A stretch of 64,000 nucleotides of DNA, from the NCBI RefSeq assembly GCF_009669325.1, contig NZ_SZWE01000001.1, positions 496,402-560,401 on the forward strand, in the 5' to 3' direction. This stretch comes from Roseovarius bejariae. GTDB lineage: Bacteria > Pseudomonadota > Alphaproteobacteria > Rhodobacterales > Rhodobacteraceae. Every line of letters starts with the position of its first letter. Positions within the stretch are counted from its first letter, which is position 1. Shown here piece by piece: positions 54,039 to 64,000 of the stretch. Both the position numbers and the translations under genes were made by a program. The notes beneath the pieces were generated by a model. That model saw only the letters and a program-made list of their open reading frames with translations. It made no database searches and was not told where the DNA came from.

Positions 54039-54647
54039 TCAGAGCCCCTGCCCCGGTTTCACGTCTTTCAATTCCATGGCCTTGGCCGGATCGCGGTACA
54101 TCTGCGCCAGCACATCCTGCCGTTTGATGTCCGCGCGATGGCGCAGGGTCAGAACGATAGCCCCGATCATCGCCACCAGCAGGATCAGACCCGCCAATTG
54201 GAACAGAAGGAAGTATTTGTCATAAAGCAGCAGGCCAAGGGCGGCTGTGTTCTGCACGCCCTCCGGTGCAACAGCGCCGCGCGCCGCCTCGGCCCCTTCT
54301 GCCATTGTCCAGCTGCCGAAGGCCAAACCGAACTGCATCAAAAGGATCACCCCGATGAGCAGGGCAAGCGGCATATATTTCGCCATCTCGGCCTTCAGCT
54401 CGGCGAAATCCACATCCAGCATCATCACCACGAAGAGGAACAGAACCGCCACGGCGCCGACGTAGACGATGATCAACAGCATCGCCACGAACTCCGCCCC
54501 CAGCAGAACGAACAGCCCCGCGGCGCTGATGAAGGACAGGATCAACCACAGCACCGAATGCACGGGGTTTCGGCTGATCACAGTGAACAGCCCCCCGGTC
54601 AGCGCCGAGATCGCAAACAGGTAGAACGACAGCGTTGCGATGGTCAT
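54039..54647 (-). CDS. nuoJ: NADH-quinone oxidoreductase subunit J
   Basis: A 202-residue ND6-type subunit with five helices. The diagnostic [20 protein letters not shown] helix includes the pi-bulge segment needed for coupling. Its ATG overlaps the stop of the upstream CMD-like gene (ATGA). Confidence 0.95.
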   Translation of the reverse strand: MTIATLSFYLFAISALTGGLFTVISRNPVHSVLWLILSFISAAGLFVLLGAEFVAMLLIIVYVGAVAVLFLFVVMMLDVDFAELKAEMAKYMPLALLIGVILLMQFGLAFGSWTMAEGAEAARGAVAPEGVQNTAALGLLLYDKYFLLFQLAGLILLVAMIGAIVLTLRHRADIKRQDVLAQMYRDPAKAMELKDVKPGQGL

Positions 54648-55057
54648 GTGTCTTTGTCCTTTTTCTCAGTCTCGTCCAGAACCTCTTGCGCGAACTCCAT
54701 CGCGCGGGTCATGGACGGAACACCGGCAAACATCGCCATCTGGGCGATGGTCTCGGCAATCTCATCCTTGGTGGCCCCGGCCTCGAGCGCGTGGCGCACC
54801 GTCATCCGGATCTGCGTGTCACTCTGTGCGCCAAGCATCGTCAGCCCCGCCAGCGTCAGCAAAAGCCGCGTCTTGGCATCCAGACCGTCCTTGCTCATGC
54901 CCTTGCCGAAAGTCATCTCCATGATGTCCTTGGGCATGGTCGGCCAGAGGCTTTCGAACCCTTTGGGCGAGAAAGACTCAAGCGCAGGGTTCATGGCCTT
55001 GGCCATCTCCTGTGCCTGCGCCATCATCATCTCAAAGGGGTTCTTGGGGTCGGTCAT
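54644..55057 (-). CDS. Carboxymuconolactone-decarboxylase-like protein within the nuo operon
   Basis: A 137-residue helical protein resembling the CMD/AhpD fold: [24 protein letters not shown] (in parts: [20 protein letters not shown]), [20 protein letters not shown] and the C-terminal AFAQEVLD-type helix. It has no cysteine at all, so the AhpD-type Cys-x2-Cys peroxidase chemistry is excluded. It overlaps both nuoI (upstream) and nuoJ (downstream) by four bases, so it is tightly coupled to complex I subunits. The function is unknown. Confidence 0.8.
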   Translation of the reverse strand: MTDPKNPFEMMMAQAQEMAKAMNPALESFSPKGFESLWPTMPKDIMEMTFGKGMSKDGLDAKTRLLLTLAGLTMLGAQSDTQIRMTVRHALEAGATKDEIAETIAQMAMFAGVPSMTRAMEFAQEVLDETEKKDKDT

Positions 55058-55548
55058 CTGTAGGGTGCGTCCAGTTCAAGGTTGCGGGCAATCTCGGCTT
55101 CCCAGCGTTCCCCGTTCTCCAGAAGCTTCGCCTTGTCATAGAAAAGCTCTTCGCGGGTTTCGGTGGCAAACTCGAAATTCGGCCCCTCGACGATCGCATC
55201 CACCGGGCAGGCCTCCTGACAGAAGCCACAGTAGATGCATTTCGTCATGTCGATGTCATAGCGTGTGGTGCGGCGGCTGCCGTCGTCTCGCGGCTCGGCG
55301 TCGATAGTGATGGCCTGCGCGGGGCAAATCGCCTCGCACAGTTTGCAGGCAATGCAACGCTCCTCGCCATTGGGATAGCGGCGCAGGGCGTGTTCACCCC
55401 GGAACCGCGGGGAAAGCGGCCCCTTTTCATGCGGATAGTTCAGCGTGGCTTTCGGCGCGAAGAAATACTTCAGGCCCAGCTTGAAGCCCTTGAAGAAATC
55501 CTTGAGCAGGAAATACCCCGCCGCGCGCCCATAGTCGATATTCGCCAT
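55054..55548 (-). CDS. nuoI: NADH-quinone oxidoreductase subunit I
   Basis: A 164-residue ferredoxin-like subunit with two 4Fe-4S motifs: [16 protein letters not shown] and [16 protein letters not shown]. These clusters (N6a and N6b) carry electrons to the terminal cluster N2. It starts with an amphipathic segment that lies on the membrane. Typical alphaproteobacterial/TYKY length. Confidence 0.97.
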   Translation of the reverse strand: MANIDYGRAAGYFLLKDFFKGFKLGLKYFFAPKATLNYPHEKGPLSPRFRGEHALRRYPNGEERCIACKLCEAICPAQAITIDAEPRDDGSRRTTRYDIDMTKCIYCGFCQEACPVDAIVEGPNFEFATETREELFYDKAKLLENGERWEAEIARNLELDAPYR

Positions 55549-55551
55549 CGG

Positions 55552-56589
55552 TCAGCCTCCAATCGCCCAGCGGGCCCAGAAGCCGCCAAGCACTTCGAAT
55601 TTCGCAAGGAACGACACCACCACGACCCAGGCCAGCGACAGAGGCAGGAACACTTTCCAGCCAATGCGCATCAACTGGTCATAGCGGTAGCGCGGTGTAA
55701 TGGCCTTCACCATCGCGAAGATGAAGAAGAAGAAGGCCATCTTGGCGATCATCCATGCCACGCCATCGGGCAGGCCCGGGATGGGCGACAGCCAGCCACC
55801 GAAGAACAGCAGCGAGGTCAGCGCGCACATCAGGAAGATCGCGATATATTCGCCGGCCATGAACAGCAGGAACGGCGTGGCCGAATACTCCACCTGGTAG
55901 CCGGCAACCAGTTCCGATTCCGCTTCCGGCAGGTCAAACGGAGGGCGGTTGGTTTCCGCAAGGCACGAGATGAAGAAAAGGAACACCATCGGCAGGTGTG
56001 GCAGCCAGTACCACCCGAAGAAGCCATAGGCCGTATCCTGTGCCGCAACGATGGAACTGAAGTTCAGGCTACCCGTCGAGATGATGACGCCGATGATGAT
56101 CAAGCCGATGCTGACCTCATAGGAAATCATCTGTGCGGCCGAGCGCAACGAGCCAAGGAACGGGTATTTCGAGTTCGAGGCCCAGCCCCCCATGATCACG
56201 CCGTAGACTTCCAGCGACGAGACCGCGAAGACAAACAGGACCGCCACGTTGATATCCGACAGGACCCACCCCTCGTTCATCGGGATCACCGCCCATGCAA
56301 GGATCGCCAGAACGAAACTGGTCATCGGCGCAAGGATGAAAACGGCCTTGTCGGCACCGGCGGGTACCACCACCTCTTTCAGCACGTATTTCAAGGCATC
56401 GGCCACCGATTGCAGCAGGCCATACACCCCCACCACATTGGGGCCGCGCCGCATCTGAACCGCGGCCCAGATCTTGCGGTCGCCATACACCAGGAACAGC
56501 AGTGAGATCATGACAAAGCCCACGACGGCCAGACACTGCGCCACGATAAGCACCGCGATTCCAAGCGGGGTTGTAAAGAATTCAGCCAT
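55552..56589 (-). CDS. nuoH: NADH-quinone oxidoreductase subunit H
   Basis: A 345-residue ND1-type subunit with eight helices. It forms the quinone-binding chamber; signatures are [34 protein letters not shown], and [20 protein letters not shown]. The ATG used starts [10 protein letters not shown]; the frame is open 12 codons upstream but those residues are not ND1-like. Confidence 0.96.
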   Translation of the reverse strand: MAEFFTTPLGIAVLIVAQCLAVVGFVMISLLFLVYGDRKIWAAVQMRRGPNVVGVYGLLQSVADALKYVLKEVVVPAGADKAVFILAPMTSFVLAILAWAVIPMNEGWVLSDINVAVLFVFAVSSLEVYGVIMGGWASNSKYPFLGSLRSAAQMISYEVSIGLIIIGVIISTGSLNFSSIVAAQDTAYGFFGWYWLPHLPMVFLFFISCLAETNRPPFDLPEAESELVAGYQVEYSATPFLLFMAGEYIAIFLMCALTSLLFFGGWLSPIPGLPDGVAWMIAKMAFFFFIFAMVKAITPRYRYDQLMRIGWKVFLPLSLAWVVVVSFLAKFEVLGGFWARWAIGG

Positions 56590-56596
56590 CAGGTCC

Positions 56597-56998
56597 TCAC
56601 ACCATCGGTATTCCATTTTCCGCACAATCGGCGGCGACGACTTCAGCGTCGATCGTTTTCAATCCGCGGGGCAGCGCCGGCGAGATGGTATAAACCGCAT
56701 CACCGCGCCAGATGCCACCCTCTTCGTCCACATTCGTTCGCAGATGCCGTGCAAATCCGTAGCCCCGGATCAAGGCATATTGCGCCGCGGCGCATTCGGC
56801 ATAGCGGTCGACATCGTCTGCCGTGCGCGCGCCCGTCATCTGAACGTGGAAATTGACAAGGTCCCCATCCAGCAAACGGGTCTCGACTCCCTGATAGTCC
56901 GGCGCGAAACGCGACACGTCTCCGCCCGCCTCACAGCCCGAGACGGCCCCGGCGCACATCAACGCCACTAGGGTTATGACGGCCATCTGTCGCATCAC
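56597..56998 (-). CDS. Putative lipoprotein in the nuo operon (between nuoG and nuoH)
   Basis: A 133-residue protein with a lipobox-type signal (AGAVSGC, Cys22). The mature part contains the [20 protein letters not shown] and [20 protein letters not shown] segments and two further cysteines, so a disulfide is possible. The start ATG overlaps the nuoG stop (ATGA). It would face the periplasm, next to the membrane arm of complex I. No family is recognised. Confidence 0.75.
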   Translation of the reverse strand: MMRQMAVITLVALMCAGAVSGCEAGGDVSRFAPDYQGVETRLLDGDLVNFHVQMTGARTADDVDRYAECAAAQYALIRGYGFARHLRTNVDEEGGIWRGDAVYTISPALPRGLKTIDAEVVAADCAENGIPMV

Positions 56999-58983
56999 TC
57001 GGCAGCCACCGGCGCGTCGCGACGCGCCTTGGCGGCGGCGCTCAATTCGGCCATCAGCTCGCTGGCCCGTGCAATCGGGTTGGTAAGGTAGAAATCCTTG
57101 ACCGCAAGGCGGAAGTCCGCCTTGCCCAGTTTGCCCTTGGGCAGGGTGTCCCCGGTATTTCCGGGCACCTGATCCACCTGTTGTAGAACCGGCGCCGCTT
57201 CGACCAGCTGCTTACGCAGGCGCACGATGGAATCGAACGGCAGGGCCTCACCCATCTCACCCGACAACGCCCGCAGGATGGCCCAGTTTTCCTTGGCCTC
57301 GCCCGGCGGGAACCCGGCACGCAGCGCCAGTTGCGGACGGCCTTCGGTGTTCACGAACAGGCCCTGTTCCTCGGTATAAGCGGCGCCCGGCAGGATCACG
57401 TCGGCCCGATGCGCGCCGCGGTCGCCGTGGCTTCCTTGATAGATCACAAAGGCGCCAGCGTCGATTTCCACCTCGTCGGCACCGAGGTTGTAAATCACGT
57501 CCGCCCCGTCAATCGCGGCCTCAAGCCCGCCTTCGGTAGTGCATTCCGCATCCATCGCGCCCACTCGGCTGGCCGCCGTGTGCAAGACCATCATCCGGCC
57601 ACTCAATGCCTGCGCCGCGGCCAGAACGGCGGCGCCATCGGCCTCTTGCAGTGCGCCTTGACCGACGATCACGATTGCCTCGGCGCCAGCTGTCACATTG
57701 GCCAGCGCATCGCGGCCCGTGCCGGCGTGGGTGTAATCATAGGTCAGGTCCATGTTCGGCCCGATCACCTTGACCTCGGCCCCTTTCAGCCAGGCCTTGC
57801 GGATGCGCGCGTTCAGAACCGGCGCTTCGATCGCGGGGTTCGTGCCGATCAGGATCACCTCTTTCGCGGTGTCCAAATCCTCAACAGCGACATTGCCGAC
57901 ATACCCGGCGCGGTTGCCTTCGGGCAGTTTCGCCTTATCCGTGCGGCATTCCACGGCACCGCCCTGCCCCTCTACCAGTTGCTTGAGGGCAAACGCCGCC
58001 TCGACCGGGGCCAGATCCCCGACAAGGCCCGCAACCTTCTTGGAGCCCTTGATCGCCTCGGCGGCCTTGCCCAAAGCTTCGGGCCACGTGGCCGCGCGCA
58101 ATTTACCGTTTTCACGAACAAAGGGGCGATCCAGACGCTGACGGCGCAACCCGTCCCAAACAAAACGCGTCTTGTCGGAAATCCATTCCTCGTTCACGCC
58201 ATCGTGGTTACGCGGCAGGATACGCATCACCTCGCGCCCCTTGGTATCCACCCGGATGTTGCTACCTAGTGCATCCATTACGTCGATGGTTTCGGTCTTG
58301 GTCAATTCCCAAGGCCGCGCGGTGAAGGCATAAGGTTTGGAGACGAGCGCCCCCACCGGGCACAGGTCGATGATGTTGCCTTGCAGGTTGCTGTCCAGCG
58401 TTTCACCCAAGTAAGCGGTGATCTCGGCATCCTCACCGCGACCCGTTTGGCCCATCTGGTGAATGCCCGCCACCTCGGTGGTGAACCGCACGCAGCGGGT
58501 ACAGGAAATACAGCGGGTCATGTGGGTTTCCACGAGCGGACCAAGGTCCAGATCGTCCACCGCGCGCTTGGGTTCACGATAGCGGCTGAAATCCACGCCA
58601 TAGGCCATGGCCTGATCCTGCAAATCGCACTCGCCGCCCTGGTCGCAGATCGGGCAATCCAGTGGGTGGTTGATCAGCAGGAACTCCATCACCCCTTCAC
58701 GGGCCTTCTTGACCATGGGCGAGTTGGTTTTCACCACCGGCGGCTGACCTTCCGGCCCGGGCCGCAAGTCACGCACCTGCATGGCGCAGGAGGCCGCCGG
58801 TTTCGGCGGCCCGCCCACAACCTCGACAAGACACATCCGGCAGTTCCCGGCAATCGACAGCCGTTCATGATAGCAGAAACGCGGCACTTCGACCCCGGCT
58901 TGCTCACAAGCCTGAATCAGGGTCATCGCCCCTTCCACTTCCAGTTCCTGATCGTCGATGATGATCTTGCGCAGGTCAGACAT
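56995..58983 (-). CDS. nuoG: NADH-quinone oxidoreductase subunit G
   Basis: A 662-residue iron-sulfur subunit. The N terminus has the 2Fe-2S pattern in [15 protein letters not shown], then the His-ligated cluster region [19 protein letters not shown] and [10 protein letters not shown] with [12 protein letters not shown]. The C-terminal molybdopterin-like domain is shorter than in E. coli NuoG, as in alphaproteobacteria and mitochondria. A lipoprotein gene follows with overlapping codons. Confidence 0.95.
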   Translation of the reverse strand: MSDLRKIIIDDQELEVEGAMTLIQACEQAGVEVPRFCYHERLSIAGNCRMCLVEVVGGPPKPAASCAMQVRDLRPGPEGQPPVVKTNSPMVKKAREGVMEFLLINHPLDCPICDQGGECDLQDQAMAYGVDFSRYREPKRAVDDLDLGPLVETHMTRCISCTRCVRFTTEVAGIHQMGQTGRGEDAEITAYLGETLDSNLQGNIIDLCPVGALVSKPYAFTARPWELTKTETIDVMDALGSNIRVDTKGREVMRILPRNHDGVNEEWISDKTRFVWDGLRRQRLDRPFVRENGKLRAATWPEALGKAAEAIKGSKKVAGLVGDLAPVEAAFALKQLVEGQGGAVECRTDKAKLPEGNRAGYVGNVAVEDLDTAKEVILIGTNPAIEAPVLNARIRKAWLKGAEVKVIGPNMDLTYDYTHAGTGRDALANVTAGAEAIVIVGQGALQEADGAAVLAAAQALSGRMMVLHTAASRVGAMDAECTTEGGLEAAIDGADVIYNLGADEVEIDAGAFVIYQGSHGDRGAHRADVILPGAAYTEEQGLFVNTEGRPQLALRAGFPPGEAKENWAILRALSGEMGEALPFDSIVRLRKQLVEAAPVLQQVDQVPGNTGDTLPKGKLGKADFRLAVKDFYLTNPIARASELMAELSAAAKARRDAPVAAE

Positions 58984-58989
58984 TTTTTC

Positions 58990-59403
58990 TCACTTTGCTC
59001 TCAGTAGCGAGCCGATCTGGCTATTCTTACGGATTTCCTCGCGGCCCAGCACACACAGGCTGTCAGGGTCCAGATTGCTGGCCCCCTTGGACTTGAAATA
59101 GGCATTGCGCTTGGCGCGCATCTTGTCCTGTTCCGCGTCGTCGTTGATGTAGGCGTCGATCTCGTCGTCGGTATAACCCCGTTCCGAGGCCAAGTCCTTG
59201 AGACCGTTCAGATATGAGCGCGCCCGCCAGAACCGACCCGAGATGCTGTCACATTCACGGCGGATCTTGTCGGCCGCGGCCACGGCCAGCAGGCCATTGT
59301 TGATATCTGCTTCCCGGGGCAGACCCGGCTTGGTGCTGGCGCTGCCCGCGATGGCCGCACTGGCAAGTGTGGCGCTCAAAACAAGGGTGGTCATCATACG
59401 CAT
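58990..59403 (-). CDS. DUF5333-like exported protein in the nuo operon
   Basis: A 137-residue protein with a Sec signal (MRMMTTLVLSATLASAAIAG). The mature part is helical and charged: NNGLLAVAAADKIRRECDSI, GYTDDEIDAYINDDAEQDKM, DPDSLCVLGREEI. Two cysteines may pair. It matches, in my recollection, the DUF5333 family of Rhodobacterales nuo clusters; not verified. The longest frame starts 35 codons earlier without a signal. The nuoG start is six bases after its stop. Confidence 0.78.
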   Translation of the reverse strand: MRMMTTLVLSATLASAAIAGSASTKPGLPREADINNGLLAVAAADKIRRECDSISGRFWRARSYLNGLKDLASERGYTDDEIDAYINDDAEQDKMRAKRNAYFKSKGASNLDPDSLCVLGREEIRKNSQIGSLLRAK

Positions 59404-59530
59404 CGGGTGTCTCCTTTTCTCACCACAGCAGAAGGCGCAAGCGTTGCGCCTCCATCTGCTGCGCAGATGGCTTTCACGGGGCTTGATATGCAATAACACC
59501 CCGCACAAACCATTGATATGAAAAGAAAAG

Positions 59531-59893
59531 TTACCACGTCACGCATTCTCCACTCAATAGAAGCCGCCCGTTGGATACTTGCAGGCGTCCATCCTCGGCG
59601 TCCGGGCCGTTGACCCAATCGATATTCGACGTCCCGAATTCCTTCAGGCAATATCGCGTCGCCTCGTACCGGCCCGCCTCACGCGCGCCTGTCAGGCCCC
59701 GATCCGCGCGGCGCACCGCAACCTGGAACTGCTCGCGCGCATCACGGTCGCGGCTCACCTTCGCCGGGTAATATTCACCGTTGAAACGCACCTTGGCCGC
59801 ACGATCCCCACAGCCGGGCAAAACGACCATCGCCCCGATGGCGATTGCAGCAAAGGCCCGTCCAAGGCCCCGTCCCCGGTTCTGAGTCTTCAT
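59531..59893 (-). CDS. Putative lipoprotein in the nuo operon (after nuoF)
   Basis: A 120-residue protein with a lipobox (MVVLPGC, Cys28) after a basic segment. The mature part has VRFNGEYYPAKVSRDRDARE, FQVAVRRADRGLTGAREAGR and a C-terminal LLLSGECVTW. It ends 127 bases before the DUF5333-like gene, the only sizeable gap between nuoF and nuoG. Role unknown; its position suggests co-expression with complex I. Confidence 0.72.
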   Translation of the reverse strand: MKTQNRGRGLGRAFAAIAIGAMVVLPGCGDRAAKVRFNGEYYPAKVSRDRDAREQFQVAVRRADRGLTGAREAGRYEATRYCLKEFGTSNIDWVNGPDAEDGRLQVSNGRLLLSGECVTW

Positions 59894-59912
59894 CGTCACG
59901 GTCTTGCGCTCC

Positions 59913-61208
59913 TTACTCTGCCGCAACCGCGCTGACGCGGCCGGTTTTCTGTGCCTTGATGCGGTCTTCGATCTCGTCGCGGAAGTTGCGGATCAGGCCC
60001 TGAATGGGCCAAGCCGAGGCATCGCCAAGCGCACAAATGGTGTGGCCTTCGACCTGTTTGGTCACGTCGAACAGCATGTCGATTTCCTCGACCTCGGCCT
60101 CACCGCGCACCAGACGATCCATGACCCGCATCATCCACCCCGTGCCCTCGCGGCAGGGTGTGCATTGGCCACAGCTTTCATGCTTGTAGAACTTCGACAA
60201 ACGCCAGATGGCCTTGATGATGTCGGTATCCTTGTCCATGACGATGATCGCCGCGGTCCCAAGGCTTGACCCGACATCGCGCAGGGCGTCGAAATCCATC
60301 ACCGCATCGCGCATGTTCTCGCCACGCACACAGGGCACCGAGGACCCGCCGGGGATCACGGCCTTGAGGTTGTCCCAGCCACCGCGAATGCCGCCGCAGT
60401 GCTTGTCGATCAGCTCTTCGAAACTGATCGACATGGCCTCTTCCACCACGCAGGGATTGTTCACATGCCCCGATATCCCGAAAATCTTGGTGCCGGTGTT
60501 GTTCGGGCGACCGAAGCTTGCAAACCATTCCGGCCCGCGCCGCAGGATCGTCGGTACCACGGCAATCGATTCCACGTTGTTCACCGTGGTCGGGCAGCCA
60601 TAGACCCCCGCCATGGCCGGGAACGGCGGCTTCATCCGGGGCATCCCCTTCTTGCCTTCAAGGCTTTCCAGAAGGGCGGTTTCCTCACCACAGATATAGG
60701 CCCCGGCCCCGTGGTGCAGATAAAGGTCAAAATCCCAGCCCGACTTGCAGGCGTTCTTGCCGATCAGACCGGCCTCATAGGCCTCGTCAATCGCCGCCTG
60801 AAGCGCCTCGCGCTCGCGGATGTACTCCCCACGGATATAGATAAAGCAGGCATGCGCATTCATTGCGAAGCTGGCGATCAGGCACCCTTCGATCAGGGTA
60901 TGCGGATCGTGTCGCATAATCTCGCGGTCCTTGCAGGTGCCCGGCTCGGATTCATCGGCGTTGACCACCAGATAGGCAGGCCGCCCGTCGCTTTCCTTGG
61001 GCATGAACGACCACTTCAGGCCCGTGGGAAAGCCCGCGCCGCCCCGGCCCCGCAAGCCGCTGGCTTTCATCTGTTCGATGATCCAGTCGCGCCCGTTCTG
61101 CAAGATTTTCGCCGTGCCATCCCAATGCCCACGCGCCTTGGCCCCCTTCAGGGTGCGGTCGTGCATCCCGTAGAGATTGGTAAAGATACGGTCCTGGTCT
61201 TTCAGCAT
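59913..61208 (-). CDS. nuoF: NADH-quinone oxidoreductase subunit F
   Basis: A 431-residue flavoprotein subunit. NADH and FMN sites are in [20 protein letters not shown] (in parts: [14 protein letters not shown]) and [16 protein letters not shown]; the N3 cluster motif is [17 protein letters not shown]. It accepts electrons from NADH at the tip of the peripheral arm. The ATG at LKDQDRIF fits the family; the longest frame adds 11 residues. Confidence 0.97.
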   Translation of the reverse strand: MLKDQDRIFTNLYGMHDRTLKGAKARGHWDGTAKILQNGRDWIIEQMKASGLRGRGGAGFPTGLKWSFMPKESDGRPAYLVVNADESEPGTCKDREIMRHDPHTLIEGCLIASFAMNAHACFIYIRGEYIREREALQAAIDEAYEAGLIGKNACKSGWDFDLYLHHGAGAYICGEETALLESLEGKKGMPRMKPPFPAMAGVYGCPTTVNNVESIAVVPTILRRGPEWFASFGRPNNTGTKIFGISGHVNNPCVVEEAMSISFEELIDKHCGGIRGGWDNLKAVIPGGSSVPCVRGENMRDAVMDFDALRDVGSSLGTAAIIVMDKDTDIIKAIWRLSKFYKHESCGQCTPCREGTGWMMRVMDRLVRGEAEVEEIDMLFDVTKQVEGHTICALGDASAWPIQGLIRNFRDEIEDRIKAQKTGRVSAVAAE

Positions 61209-61215
61209 CCGCTTG

Positions 61216-61443
61216 TCACCCTTGGTTGTCCCGGCGCGCACGCCAGATTTGATACGTCACCACCAACGCCCATATCAGGGCGGCGATGGCGGCCAGATCG
61301 AACAGAAAGACGAACCGCACCGGCCATCCCATCTGCGCACCTAGAAATTGGGCCCCCATCCAGAGCAGCATCGTCACCGCGATCACCACACCAACGGTGC
61401 GGCCCTTTCGCGCCAGATGCATGTCCTCCGAATGGTCGCTCAT
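61216..61443 (-). CDS. DUF5337-like small membrane protein in the nuo operon
   Basis: A 75-residue protein with two hydrophobic helices (about residues 16-33 and 43-64) joined by [13 protein letters not shown], preceded by the charged [13 protein letters not shown] and ending in basic [10 protein letters not shown] recall it as the DUF5337 family found in Rhodobacterales nuo clusters. It is seven bases before nuoF. The function is unknown; a complex I assembly or supernumerary role is an inference. Confidence 0.78.
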   Translation of the reverse strand: MSDHSEDMHLARKGRTVGVVIAVTMLLWMGAQFLGAQMGWPVRFVFLFDLAAIAALIWALVVTYQIWRARRDNQG

Positions 61444-61459
61444 CGTCGGTTGCCCCCCC

Positions 61460-62329
61460 TTAGTACACGTCGCCATCGTCAACGCGCTTGGAGAATTCGG
61501 TTTCCCCGCCATCGGCAAGGATTTTGGCCTGTTCGACCCAGTTATCCCGGCTCACCCGGCCCTTGAACCCCTTGAGGTTCGCATCGACCCAAGCCACCTC
61601 GTCCGCCCCCCAGCTGGCGATCTGGTCGAAGTGATAAAAGCCCATTTCGTGCAGCAGCGTCTCAAGTTTCGGGCCGACGCCCTTGATTTCCTTGAGGTTG
61701 TCCGCCTTGCCGCCTTTCGGAGCAGATAGCGCCTCGGGGCGGGACCCTTCGCTTGTCCCCTCTTTAACGCCGTCACCATCATAATCCGGTATCGTCTCTG
61801 CCCCGGCTTGCGTGGCCTCGCCAGCTTTGTCGTAGCTCCACTCGCCCTTGCGATTGGCCAGTTCCTCTTCACCTTGCAAAAGCGTGCCGGATTTCACCTT
61901 GTCCCCAGCGGCACTCGCCGTCGCCTTGGCAGTTTCCTTGACGTCGCTGGCCGCCTCTTTGCCTTTGTCAACGGTTTCCTTGGCTGCCTCACTGACACTG
62001 TCCGCTGCTGATTTCGCCGCGTCTGTCGTGGCGCTTGTCGCCTCCGAGGCTTTCTCGGCAACCGCGGCGCCTGCGTTCGAGGCCGCGGCGGCAACACTCG
62101 CCCCGGCGCAGGATACAGCGCCCGAAACATCGCTCGTGCTGCCACTTTCACTGGCGCAGATTAACCGCGTCAGGACCAACCCAAGGAACACCGCCAAAGC
62201 CGCCGCCGCCATCAGCGCGGCAAAAAAACCGACACCGCCTGAGATGCTGAACAACAGCACGATCCCGGCCAGAACAGAAACGCCCCAGCAAACGATACGG
62301 CAGATATTTCCCGTTGCAGTATTCGACAT
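61460..62329 (-). CDS. Membrane protein with C-terminal helix-hairpin-helix domain shared with NuoE
   Basis: A 289-residue protein. Two N-terminal hydrophobic helices (about residues 10-55) are followed by a long Ala/Ser/Glu/Lys-rich helical stretch (about 70-155) and a C-terminal domain (about 213-289) with the helix-hairpin-helix [20 protein letters not shown] and [20 protein letters not shown]. The C-terminal domain is nearly the same as the NuoE C terminus, encoded 34 bases upstream. Such COG3743-like domains resemble nucleic-acid-binding HhH modules, but a protein-binding role near complex I is as likely. Confidence 0.8.
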   Translation of the reverse strand: MSNTATGNICRIVCWGVSVLAGIVLLFSISGGVGFFAALMAAAALAVFLGLVLTRLICASESGSTSDVSGAVSCAGASVAAAASNAGAAVAEKASEATSATTDAAKSAADSVSEAAKETVDKGKEAASDVKETAKATASAAGDKVKSGTLLQGEEELANRKGEWSYDKAGEATQAGAETIPDYDGDGVKEGTSEGSRPEALSAPKGGKADNLKEIKGVGPKLETLLHEMGFYHFDQIASWGADEVAWVDANLKGFKGRVSRDNWVEQAKILADGGETEFSKRVDDGDVY

Positions 62330-62363
62330 GACAAGTACCCCCTGTTATCTCAGACAGACGCCC

Positions 62364-63575
62364 TTAATAGACGCCTCCTTTCTTGGCCTTGGCCGAGAAC
62401 TCCGTCTCTTTGCCATCCGCCAGAAGTTTTGCCTGTTCGACCCAGTTGTCACGGCTGACCCGGCCCTTGAACCCTTCAAGGTTCAGGTCAACCCACTGCA
62501 CTTCCTCGTCATTCCACTTCGCCACTTGATCGAAATGGAAGAAACCCAAGCTATGAAGCAATTTCTCAAGCTTCGGCCCGACGCCCTTGATCATCTTCAG
62601 ATCATCAGCCCCGGCCTTGCGCGGTGCCTTCATGGTGCGTGGCTTCTTGCCCGGCACCTCCGACTTGGCGGGCTCTGCCGGGGCCTTGACCGGCTTGGCC
62701 GCGGATTTTGCCGCAGGCTTGGCCTTAGTTGTCGCTTGCGCCTCTTGCTTGGTGATGCCGGTCTTGTCAGCCTTGGCATTCTTTGCAGGCTTGGGGGCAT
62801 CTGCTTTGATCTCGGCGGGCGTCTTGCGCACTTTTACCGCCGGATCGGCAGGTTTGTGCATCGCGCCCTTGTCGCGCCACGGTGCCAAAAGTGGTACCTC
62901 GGTCCCGTCAATACGCTTGACGGTATCGCCGATCTCGGTCGCGCGGGCGACACTGGCGTTATACTGCGTCTTGCCGCTGTCGAATTCGGACAGGGATGTC
63001 AGGCCCGATTTGGGCTCCGACGCATAACGCCCGTTTTGCGGCCCCGGCGTCGGAACCTTGCCCGCCGCCAGTTCATCAAGGATCTCGCCCAACCGTTCGG
63101 CCGTCAAATCCTCGTAATAATCCTTGCCGATCTGCGCCATCGGCGCATTGGCACAGGCCCCGAGGCATTCCACCTCTTCCCAGCTGAACTTGCCATCCGC
63201 CGAAACTTCATGGGGGTTTGCCGATATTTTTTCCTTGCAAACACCGATCAGGTCCTCTGCCCCGCAAATCATGCACGATGTCGTGCCGCAAACCTGAATA
63301 TGCGCCACGCTGCCCACCGGCTGAAGCTGGAACATGAAATAGAACGACGCCACTTCAAGGGCCCGGATATAAGCCATACCCAGCATGTCGGCGATGGTTT
63401 CAATCGCTGGACGGGTCAGCCATCCCTCTTGCTCTTGTGCGCGCCACAGAAGCGGGATGATAGCACTTGCTTCACGGCCTTCCGGGTACTTGGCGATCTG
63501 CGCCTCGGCCCAGGCTTGGTTGGCTTGGGTGAAGGCAAAGCTTTCGGGCTGTTCGTGATGGAGACGTCTCAGCAT
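62364..63575 (-). CDS. nuoE: NADH-quinone oxidoreductase subunit E with C-terminal HhH extension
   Basis: A 403-residue subunit, much longer than the usual 160-240. The core (to about residue 190) carries the 2Fe-2S N1a ligands in [10 protein letters not shown] and [14 protein letters not shown]. It is followed by a Lys/Ala/Pro-rich linker and a C-terminal domain from about residue 325: [20 protein letters not shown] and [20 protein letters not shown]. That domain is duplicated in the next gene. The core transfers electrons from FMN; the role of the extension is unknown. Confidence 0.95.
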   Translation of the reverse strand: MLRRLHHEQPESFAFTQANQAWAEAQIAKYPEGREASAIIPLLWRAQEQEGWLTRPAIETIADMLGMAYIRALEVASFYFMFQLQPVGSVAHIQVCGTTSCMICGAEDLIGVCKEKISANPHEVSADGKFSWEEVECLGACANAPMAQIGKDYYEDLTAERLGEILDELAAGKVPTPGPQNGRYASEPKSGLTSLSEFDSGKTQYNASVARATEIGDTVKRIDGTEVPLLAPWRDKGAMHKPADPAVKVRKTPAEIKADAPKPAKNAKADKTGITKQEAQATTKAKPAAKSAAKPVKAPAEPAKSEVPGKKPRTMKAPRKAGADDLKMIKGVGPKLEKLLHSLGFFHFDQVAKWNDEEVQWVDLNLEGFKGRVSRDNWVEQAKLLADGKETEFSAKAKKGGVY

Positions 63576-63577
63576 TC

Positions 63578-63859
63578 TTAAGCACAGGCTCCTGTGGTCA
63601 GTTTAACACCGCCCTCGGACAGGCGCTCGGCCTTGCCCGTCGACAGCATGTAAGAGGTGATCGCGGTCGATTGCTCACGTGTCAGGCCTGCCTGAAACTC
63701 GACCGGAAGATAATCGGATTCACCCACAAGTTCACAGCCGATGCTGGCCACGGCCAGTTCATACTCGGCGATATTCTCGGGCGTGGTGCCCTCGGGAGGC
63801 GTGTCACAGGCGGCCAACAACAGAAGGGCCAAACCGCCCAAAACAGAAACAGGTTTCAC
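63578..63859 (-). CDS. Small lipoprotein between nuoD and nuoE
   Basis: A 93-residue protein with a lipobox (LLLLAAC, Cys18). The mature part includes [20 protein letters not shown] and [20 protein letters not shown]. The GTG start overlaps the nuoD stop (GTGA), and nuoE starts two bases after its stop, so it is coupled to both. No family is recognised. It is the third small lipoprotein in this operon. Confidence 0.75.
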   Translation of the reverse strand: MKPVSVLGGLALLLLAACDTPPEGTTPENIAEYELAVASIGCELVGESDYLPVEFQAGLTREQSTAITSYMLSTGKAERLSEGGVKLTTGACA

Positions 63860-64000
63860 CGGTCAATCTCCCCGAACACGACATCCATTGTCCCGATGAT
63901 CGCGGCCACGTCGGCCAACTGATGGCCCCCGGCCACGTAGTCCATCGCCTGAAGGTGCAAATAGCCCGGCGCCCGCAGTTTGGCGCGATAGGGTTTGTTG
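63856..64000 (-). CDS. nuoD: NADH-quinone oxidoreductase subunit D (C-terminal end only)
   Basis: The visible 47 codons read [20 protein letters not shown], then [20 protein letters not shown] and VFGEIDR before a TGA stop. This is the conserved C terminus of the 49-kDa subunit, which lines the quinone site. The rest lies beyond the window edge. Confidence 0.95.
   Translation of the reverse strand, partial: NKPYRAKLRAPGYLHLQAMDYVAGGHQLADVAAIIGTMDVVFGEIDR

Overview
The window is a GC-rich, densely packed chromosomal segment of an alphaproteobacterium, most likely a marine Rhodobacterales species (Roseobacter group). This rests on several points: choline and choline-O-sulfate catabolism genes beside a choXWV-type transporter, a SAM-II riboswitch in front of metZ, an alphaproteobacterial nuo operon interleaved with small Rhodobacterales-type accessory genes (DUF5333/DUF5337-like) and followed by birA-coaX-rnj, and several short intergenic repeat families. 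No rRNA, tRNA, CRISPR array, prophage, IS element or defence island was recognised.

Layout. 1-3.7 kb: the end of a Bcr/CflA-type MFS pump, an ScfR-type regulator with TTTGCAAA-like operator boxes, a membrane-anchored hydrolase and a DUF465 protein. 3.8-13.9 kb: a divergent choline regulon. betI-betC-betB-betA is on the minus strand; a Tat-exported peptide-type binding protein followed by choX-choW-choV is on the plus strand. A BetI-like operator lies between the two arms. Together these genes import choline (and probably choline sulfate), desulfate it and oxidise it to glycine betaine. 14-25 kb: metZ under a SAM-II riboswitch, then hydrolase, PhnD-like, YciB/IspZ, EamA, MgtC, ftsY, a YhhN protein coupled to a fused FdsG-FdsB-type diaphorase, and an AlkB-family hydroxylase. 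25-36 kb: xseA, purD-bestrophin, a 2Fe-2S ferredoxin, a nitroreductase-like protein, a compositionally unusual secreted protein and prfB. 34-45 kb: cell-wall and envelope genes (PBP1a, amidase, M48 protease, two thiol-disulfide proteins, a glycosyltransferase) and a DEAD-box helicase. 45-64 kb, all on the minus strand: the complex I operon from the 3' end of nuoD to nuoN, then birA, coaX and rnj. Its accessory genes encode three putative lipoproteins, DUF5333- and DUF5337-like proteins, a helix-hairpin-helix membrane protein sharing its C-terminal domain with NuoE, and a cysteine-free carboxymuconolactone-decarboxylase-like protein.

The least explained signals are not protein genes. They are: (1) a triple-palindrome element built on CGTACG, present twice in opposite orientation with an identical 63-bp spacing; (2) an element of about 171 bp present twice, carrying three ACCGACG boxes at an exact 11-bp period; (3) a 22-bp motif present five times, three of them immediately after stop codons; (4) a 54-bp tandem hairpin repeat with compensatory stem changes.
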